Shown piece by piece: positions 6,925 through 10,563 of a stretch of 10,563 nt of DNA. Below the pieces are notes generated by a model, which saw only the letters and a program-made list of their open reading frames with translations, searched no databases and was not told where the DNA came from. The stretch's first letter is position 1; each line of letters opens with the position of its first letter. A program made the translations under genes and the position numbers. Source of the DNA: Burkholderiales bacterium UBA4615. Lineage in GTDB: Bacteria > Pseudomonadota > Gammaproteobacteria > Burkholderiales > Burkholderiaceae_E. The stretch spans positions 29,681 to 40,243 of the forward strand of contig DGIT01000136.1 in the NCBI GenBank assembly GCA_002386465.1, given 5' to 3'.

Positions 6925-8651
6925 AGGCTCTCCCGCACAGGATCAGCAGGCTGGATGAGCGTAGCGAACGGAGCATCCGGCTGCACGCGCAAGGCACGCA
7001 GCGTTTCGCCTGTGATGCGCGCAAAGACCGGGGCAGCGACCTGCCCGCCATAGTATTTGCCGGCAGAGGGCTCATCGACCATGACCGCGACAATTACGCG
7101 CGGGCGAGAGATGGGCGCCAAGCCCACGAACGATGCAATGTATTTGTTCTGATAAGCGCCGTTTTCCTGCTTATGCGCAGTACCGGTCTTGCCCCCTACG
7201 CGATAGCCTGGAATTTGTGCAAGCGGCGCAGTGCCCTGCGGGCCAGCCGCCATCTCCAGCATCCGGCGTACGGCGATGGCCGTTTCGGGCTTGAACACAG
7301 GCACGCCCTCGGCCGGGGCGTCATGACGCAGCATGGTGAGCGGAATCAGTTCACCGTCGCGCGCAAACACAGAATAAGCCCGGGCCATCTGGATGAGCGA
7401 CACGGAAATCCCATGACCATAGGCCATGGTGGCCTGTTCGATCGGCTTCCAGCTCTTGTGGGGGCGCACCCGGCCAGCCACGGCCCCGGGAAAGCCCAGC
7501 TGCGGCGCCTGACCAAAACCCAGCGAAGTGAACCCTTCCCACATGCGCTGCGGCGGCAGTTGCAATGCCATCTTGACGGTGCCGACGTTGGACGACTTCT
7601 GCAGGACTTGCTCAACGGTGAGCAACCCGTAGGCGTGGGTATCGCCGATGGTCGCGGTGCCGATCGTGAGCTTGCCGGGCGAGGTATCGATCATCGAGGT
7701 CGGCTTCACCTTGCCCTGTTCGATCGCCATGGCGATCGAAAACGGCTTCATGGTGGAACCGGGCTCATAGGTGTCGGTCAGTACCCGATTGCGCAGCTGG
7801 GCGCCCGTGAGCTGCAAACGATTGTTCGGGTCGTAGGTCGGCCAGTTGGACAGGGCAAGCACTTCCCCTGTGTGAACGTCAATCACCACCGCAGCGCCAG
7901 CTTTGGCCTTGTGCTCGCGCACGGCATCACGCAGCGCGTTGTGTGCCAGAAACTGGATGCGGGTGTCGATCGACAGCGACAGGTCGGCGCCATCCTGAGG
8001 CTCGCGGCCTGACCCGATCTGCTCGATGATGCGGCCCAGGTTGTCCTTGATGACGCGACGGCTGCCGGGCTTTCCGGCAAGCCGCTGCTGCTGCGAGAGT
8101 TCAAAGCCTTCCTGACCGGCATCTTCCACGTTGGTGAACCCGACCACATGGGCCACGGTCTCGCCTTCCGGGTAGTGCCGCTTGTACTCGTTGCGCAGAT
8201 GCACCCCGGGGATGCGCATGGCCTGGACCTGCGCCGCCACATTGGCGTCCACCTGCCGCTTCAGATAGACATAGTTCTTGTCCTCGGCGAGCTTGCGATT
8301 GAGTTCGCGCGGATCCATTCCGAGTAGCTTGGCGAGCTGACGCCGTTGCTCGGGCGACGCCTCGACATCGTCCGGGTCCACCCAGACTGCCTTGGCAGGC
8401 AGACTGCTTGCCAGCATCGTCCCGGTCCGGTCAACGATTTTGCCCCGATTGGCCGGGATCTCCAGATTGCGCACAAACCGGGAGTTGCCCTGCTTCTGCA
8501 AGAAGTCATTGCTGAATGTCTGCAGCCAGACCGCACGCACGGCCAAGGCCAGGAACGCAATGGCCATCAGACCCATCATGCAACGCGAACGCCATGCCGG
8601 CAGCTTCGTGGTCAGCAAGGCATTGCGGGTGAGCTTGACGGGTCGGGCCAT
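6921..8651 (-). CDS. ftsI: FtsI (PBP3), septal peptidoglycan transpeptidase
   Basis: This division-specific class B penicillin-binding protein cross-links septal peptidoglycan made by FtsW. The 576-residue product has a short basic cytoplasmic tail, one membrane anchor at about 24-43, and a dimerisation/pedestal domain beginning near IPANRGKIVDRTG (65-77). The transpeptidase domain follows, with the three penicillin-binding motifs STMK (299-302, acyl-enzyme Ser299), SSN (353-355) and KTG (488-490). The conserved context is intact around each, for example EPGSTMKPF and GGKTGTAHK. The length matches E. coli FtsI (588). The division-specific rather than elongation (PBP2) assignment rests on the position between ftsL and murE and on the overall match. 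The ATG at 8651..8649 lies 1 nt after the ftsL stop (TGAGATG), with AAGG at 8664..8661 as ribosome site. Confidence 0.97.
   Translation of the reverse strand: MARPVKLTRNALLTTKLPAWRSRCMMGLMAIAFLALAVRAVWLQTFSNDFLQKQGNSRFVRNLEIPANRGKIVDRTGTMLASSLPAKAVWVDPDDVEASPEQRRQLAKLLGMDPRELNRKLAEDKNYVYLKRQVDANVAAQVQAMRIPGVHLRNEYKRHYPEGETVAHVVGFTNVEDAGQEGFELSQQQRLAGKPGSRRVIKDNLGRIIEQIGSGREPQDGADLSLSIDTRIQFLAHNALRDAVREHKAKAGAAVVIDVHTGEVLALSNWPTYDPNNRLQLTGAQLRNRVLTDTYEPGSTMKPFSIAMAIEQGKVKPTSMIDTSPGKLTIGTATIGDTHAYGLLTVEQVLQKSSNVGTVKMALQLPPQRMWEGFTSLGFGQAPQLGFPGAVAGRVRPHKSWKPIEQATMAYGHGISVSLIQMARAYSVFARDGELIPLTMLRHDAPAEGVPVFKPETAIAVRRMLEMAAGPQGTAPLAQIPGYRVGGKTGTAHKQENGAYQNKYIASFVGLAPISRPRVIVAVMVDEPSAGKYYGGQVAAPVFARITGETLRALRVQPDAPFATLIQPADPVRESL
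6928..6934 (-). promoter_or_regulatory. Ribosome binding site of murE
   Basis: GGGAGAG within the last codons of ftsI lies 3 nt (4 nt counted from GGGAGA) ahead of the GTG at 6924. The spacing is on the short side but fits that GTG better than the ATG at 6912. Confidence 0.6.
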
Positions 8652-8652
8652 C

Positions 8653-8961
8653 TCAGCGCGCCTTCGACGATGTGGACCCGGCGCTGCGCTGTGCAGTCTG
8701 CGGGGTGTTCAGATACAGCGTGCGATCGGGGCCGACCGGCTGCATTTTCAGGTCGCGACGCGCCACGGCGTCGATCAGCGAATGTTTTGCAAGCCGGGTC
8801 TGTGCGAGCAGCAACTCTTGCCACTCCACTTCGTGCTTGCGGGCCATGGCCTGAGCGCGCTCCAGATCGATGAACCCCTTGCGGGCGCGATGCTGCGAGG
8901 TGACCAGCAGCAACGAGCAGGTGATCAGCATGGTGGCGAGCAGCACGTTCAGCTTGACCAT
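8653..8961 (-). CDS. ftsL: FtsL, divisome scaffold protein
   Basis: This small bitopic membrane protein forms the FtsQLB complex with FtsB and FtsQ and helps activate FtsWI at the septum. The 102 residues comprise a very short N-terminus, one transmembrane segment at about 4-21 (NVLLATMLITCSLLLVTSQ), and a predicted coiled coil at about 27-60. After these come the basic and polar motif VARRDLKMQPVGPDRTLYL (66-84) and a Ser/Thr/Ala-rich tail. Sequence conservation in FtsL is low, so the call rests on size, topology, the L.M..P...R..YL pattern typical of proteobacterial FtsL, and the position between rsmH and ftsI. The ATG follows the rsmH stop by 3 nt. The ribosome site is weak (AGGCG about 10 nt upstream), so translation may depend on coupling from rsmH. 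Confidence 0.93.
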   Translation of the reverse strand: MVKLNVLLATMLITCSLLLVTSQHRARKGFIDLERAQAMARKHEVEWQELLLAQTRLAKHSLIDAVARRDLKMQPVGPDRTLYLNTPQTAQRSAGSTSSKAR

Positions 8962-8964
8962 GGC

Positions 8965-9918
8965 TCAGAGACGCCTGGCCACGCGCAGCACCGCCGAGCG
9001 GGCGCGCGGGTTGTGCCGAATCTCATCGTCATCAGGCAGCACGCGGGCGATGGCCTCGAGACGCGGAGGCGCATCGTGCACCGGCGCACCGGTGATCGGA
9101 TCACGGCGTGCCAGCCGACCCGATTCGCGCACGATGAACTGCTTGACCATCCGATCTTCCAGAGAATGAAAACTGATGACCGCCATGCGCCCGCCAGGCG
9201 CCAGGCGCGCGACTACCCGATCAAGGACGAGCGCGAGCTCCTCAAGCTCTTGATTGACGAGAATCCGTAGAGCCTGAAAGGTGCGTGTGGCCGGGTCCTT
9301 GCCCATCTCCGGCCTCTTTTGCCTGCTACGGACGACGCCCGCCACGAGAGCGGCAAGCTCTCCGGTAGTGCGCAGCGCGTTGGCGCCGACGTCCCGGCAG
9401 CGAGCAGTAATCGCCTTTGCAATCGGAACAGCAAACCGTTCTTCCCCATAGCCTTTCAGCGCCTCCGCAATGTCCTGTTCCGACGCGTGTTGCAACCACT
9501 CGCTTGCCGACATGCCGTGCGCCGGATCCATGCGCATGTCGAGCGGCCCGTCCTGCCTGAAACTGAATCCGCGGGCGGCATCGTCCAGTTGCGGCGATGA
9601 CACCCCCAGATCCAGCAAGACCCCGTCCACCTGCCCGATGCCCAGGGCATCGAGCACGTCATCCAACTCCGAGAAGCGCGCCCTCACCATCCGGAACCGC
9701 GCATCCGACCATCCCATCCCTACTGCCACAGCCTGCGGATCGCGGTCGATCGCAATCAGGCGCCCCTGCGGCCCCAGCGCCGCGAGGATGCGGGCCGAAT
9801 GCCCACCACGCCCGAAGGTGCCGTCGACATACACCCCGTCAGGCCGGATCTCCAGACCCTCCAGGCAGGCCTGCAACATGACCGGCCGATGGCCGTCCTG
9901 ACGGTCTGCCGCGGTCAA
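8965..9918 (-). CDS. rsmH: RsmH (MraW), 16S rRNA C1402 N4-methyltransferase
   Basis: This SAM-dependent enzyme methylates N4 of C1402 in the P-site region of 16S rRNA. The 317 residues carry the SAM-binding loop VDGTFGRGGHS (31-41), AIDRDPQA (56-63), LLDLGVSSPQLDDAARGFSF (101-120), GPLDMRMD (124-131), GYGEERFA (157-164), the late motif ISFHSLEDRMVKQF (248-261) and the C-terminal HNPRARSAVLR (302-312). The length is normal. The start is a TTG at 9918..9916, with AAGGGG at 9929..9924 overlapping the mraZ stop and a 5-nt spacer. The first in-frame ATG lies inside the conserved HRPVM segment and would delete residues found across the family. The TTG start probably keeps its output low and tied to mraZ translation. 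Confidence 0.97.
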   Translation of the reverse strand: MTAADRQDGHRPVMLQACLEGLEIRPDGVYVDGTFGRGGHSARILAALGPQGRLIAIDRDPQAVAVGMGWSDARFRMVRARFSELDDVLDALGIGQVDGVLLDLGVSSPQLDDAARGFSFRQDGPLDMRMDPAHGMSASEWLQHASEQDIAEALKGYGEERFAVPIAKAITARCRDVGANALRTTGELAALVAGVVRSRQKRPEMGKDPATRTFQALRILVNQELEELALVLDRVVARLAPGGRMAVISFHSLEDRMVKQFIVRESGRLARRDPITGAPVHDAPPRLEAIARVLPDDDEIRHNPRARSAVLRVARRL

Positions 9919-9923
9919 GCCGG

Positions 9924-9929
9924 CCCCTT
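9924..9929 (-). promoter_or_regulatory. Ribosome binding site of rsmH, overlapping the mraZ stop
   Basis: AAGGGG begins inside the mraZ TAA codon (9930..9928) and ends 5 nt before the TTG at 9918. It is the main evidence for the rare TTG start of rsmH, and it means a ribosome finishing mraZ sits on the next gene's initiation site. Confidence 0.75.
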
Positions 9930-10356
9930 AAATCGACAGTCCGGACAGCGCCTCGGGCATGCCCCCGGCAATCGCCTCGCTTTCCCTGGCCGCCAGTACG
10001 ACGGCATCCCACACTTCAAAGTGGGCGCCCATACCGAGCAGCACCACATCCTTGCTCAGCGTCACCGCCTGGCGCAGTTCAGGGGCGATCAGCACACGCC
10101 CCGTACTGTCCAGCTCCACATCGGTCGCATTGCCAAGAAAGAAGCGCTTCCAGCCGCTGGCCGACAAAGGCAACGCGGCGATGCGCTCGCGCACCTGCTC
10201 CCACACCGGGCGCGGATAGAGCAGCAGACAGCCATCGGGGTGACGCGTCAGGGTCAGGCGCCCCTCGCACTGCAGCGTCAGGGCGTCGCGATGGCGCGTG
10301 GGGACCGACATGCGGCCCTTCGCATCCAATGCCAACGCGGATCGCCCCTGAAACAT
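9928..10356 (-). CDS. mraZ: MraZ, transcriptional regulator of the dcw cluster
   Basis: MraZ is a ring-forming DNA-binding protein of the AbrB/SpoVT-like fold. In E. coli it represses its own operon by binding TGGG-type direct repeats ahead of mraZ. The 142 residues contain both half-domains with their DxxxR motifs: DAKGR (11-15) followed by MSVPTRHRDAL, and DSTGR (83-87) followed by VLIAPELR. LLGMGAHFEVWD (106-117) and the terminal GMPEAL are typical of the betaproteobacterial form. The frame allows a GTG start at 10380, but the MFQGRSAL start at 10356 matches the family and has GGGGGA at 10369..10364 with 7-nt spacing. It is the first gene of the operon, and a matching operator lies directly upstream, so autoregulation is expected. 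Confidence 0.96.
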   Translation of the reverse strand: MFQGRSALALDAKGRMSVPTRHRDALTLQCEGRLTLTRHPDGCLLLYPRPVWEQVRERIAALPLSASGWKRFFLGNATDVELDSTGRVLIAPELRQAVTLSKDVVLLGMGAHFEVWDAVVLAARESEAIAGGMPEALSGLSI

Positions 10357-10360
10357 CACG

Positions 10361-10369
10361 CTTTCCCCC
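10361..10369 (-). promoter_or_regulatory. Ribosome binding site of mraZ
   Basis: GGGGGAAAG lies directly ahead of the ATG at 10356, with 7 nt between GGGGGA and the start. It decides for the 142-residue form of MraZ over the longer one from GTG at 10380, which would have its start upstream of this site. Confidence 0.75.
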
Positions 10370-10415
10370 ACGACCACCACTTACGCCCGCCAGCATCCAT
10401 GCCGTAACAGGCAAG

Positions 10416-10451
10416 TCCCACTAAAAAACACTTTATTGCACCTTTTCCCAC
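10416..10451 (-). promoter_or_regulatory. MraZ operator: four GTG repeats at 10-bp period
   Basis: Read on the minus strand there are four boxes beginning at 10451 (GTGGGA), 10441 (GTGCAA), 10431 (GTGTTT) and 10421 (GTGGGA), each exactly 10 bp apart. Most are preceded by an AAA or TTA stretch. MraZ of E. coli recognises TGGGN repeats with 5-nt spacers, which is the same 10-bp period, and mollicute MraZ recognises AAAGTG-type repeats. The two outer boxes fit the TGGG form; the two inner ones keep only GTG. The first box overlaps the predicted -10 element and the rest cover the start of the transcript, so binding should repress initiation. Confidence 0.85.
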
Positions 10452-10478
10452 TTTACGGAAAAGGATGCAGACGGTCAA
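10450..10478 (-). promoter_or_regulatory. Predicted sigma70 promoter of the dcw operon
   Basis: TTGACC at 10478..10473 matches the -35 consensus at 5 of 6 positions. After a 17-nt spacer, TAAAGT at 10455..10450 matches the -10 consensus at 4 of 6. Transcription would start near 10443, giving a leader of about 87 nt. A run of six A at 10498..10493 lies roughly where an UP element would be. The last two bases of the -10 element are part of the first MraZ box. Confidence 0.7.
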
Positions 10479-10532
10479 GGCGACCGGACGCATTTTTTCC
10501 AATCGGGACAAGGACTTAGGCGTGTTTCCAGA

Positions 10533-10552
10533 GACTGGATGAATATCCAGTC
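10533..10552. promoter_or_regulatory. Perfect 8-bp palindrome resembling a LexA box
   Basis: The arms GACTGGAT (10533-10540) and ATCCAGTC (10545-10552) are exact reverse complements around the 4-nt centre GAAT. The core fits the LexA spacing CTG-N10-CAG used in gamma- and betaproteobacteria, and the CTGGAT...ATCCAG halves resemble, as I recall, the E. coli ruvAB SOS box. It lies about 55 bp upstream of the predicted dcw -35 element, too far to block that promoter directly. It could serve a gene beyond the right edge or an additional promoter. No T-run follows on either strand, so a terminator is unlikely. Confidence 0.35.
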
Positions 10553-10563
10553 ATTGTCGCGAG

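Noticed and set aside
7173..8012. 279-codon open frame on the plus strand opposite ftsI
   Set aside because: Antisense to the conserved transpeptidase domain; composition is that of a reverse-complement shadow.
8392..9270. 292-codon open frame on the plus strand opposite ftsI, ftsL and rsmH
   Set aside because: Spans three real gene ends antisense and has no family features.
10533..10552. Palindrome as a rho-independent terminator
   Set aside because: The 8-bp stem is only half GC and no T-run follows it on either strand.
10475..10561. Minus-strand frames open from the right edge (ending at TGA near 10475 and TAA at 10516) that could be the tail of an upstream gene
   Set aside because: Both are too short to recognise, and one runs into the predicted -35 element; they are expected by chance in a short edge segment.
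10539..10563. Possible start of a divergent plus-strand gene (ATG AAT ATC CAG ...) running off the right edge
   Set aside because: Only eight codons are visible, the ribosome site is weak (AGAG), and the ATG lies inside the palindrome; not enough to call a gene.
1..10563. CRISPR arrays, tRNA or rRNA genes, insertion sequences, phage or defence genes
   Set aside because: None seen: the window is filled by the conserved division and wall cluster, with no transposase, long repeat pairs or array-like spacing apart from the MraZ boxes.

Overview
The window holds the first nine genes of a division and cell wall (dcw) cluster, all on the minus strand and read from right to left: mraZ, rsmH (mraW), ftsL, ftsI, murE, murF, mraY, murD, ftsW. 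The first three codons of what is almost certainly murG lie at the left edge. High GC content, the order of the genes, the MraZ C-terminus (GMPEAL), the MurF signature NNAQREHQEF and the extra segment inside MurD together suggest a betaproteobacterium, probably of the order Burkholderiales. The MurE substrate motif DNPRSE indicates meso-diaminopimelate peptidoglycan, as expected of a Gram-negative cell. The genus cannot be named from this sequence alone.

Layout from right to left. 10357-10563 is non-coding or unassigned. It holds a perfect 8-bp palindrome resembling a LexA (SOS) box at 10533-10552, a sigma70-type promoter (TTGACC, 17-bp spacer, TAAAGT), and four GTG-type repeats at an exact 10-bp period that match the expected operator of MraZ. 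mraZ, the cluster's own regulator, comes first, followed by rsmH (16S rRNA methyltransferase) and then ftsL and ftsI (divisome scaffold and septal transpeptidase). Next come murE and murF, which build the UDP-MurNAc-pentapeptide; mraY, which makes lipid I; murD, which adds D-glutamate; and ftsW, the septal glycan polymerase. murG, which makes lipid II, would follow.

The genes are packed without room for internal intergenic promoters or terminators. Junctions run from an 11-nt gap to an 8-nt overlap, and several are stop/start overlaps (GTGA, TGATG, ATGA). This indicates one polycistronic message with translational coupling. Three of the nine genes use non-ATG starts (rsmH TTG, murE GTG, murF GTG), each backed by a Shine-Dalgarno sequence.

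The cytoplasmic ligases (MurD, MurE, MurF) make the peptide precursor and MraY loads it onto the lipid carrier. FtsW with FtsI, supported by FtsL, inserts the resulting lipid II at the septum. The gene content is conserved. The points that deserve a second look are regulatory: the MraZ operator layout, the LexA-like palindrome, and a tiny Trp-rich reading frame in the mraZ leader.
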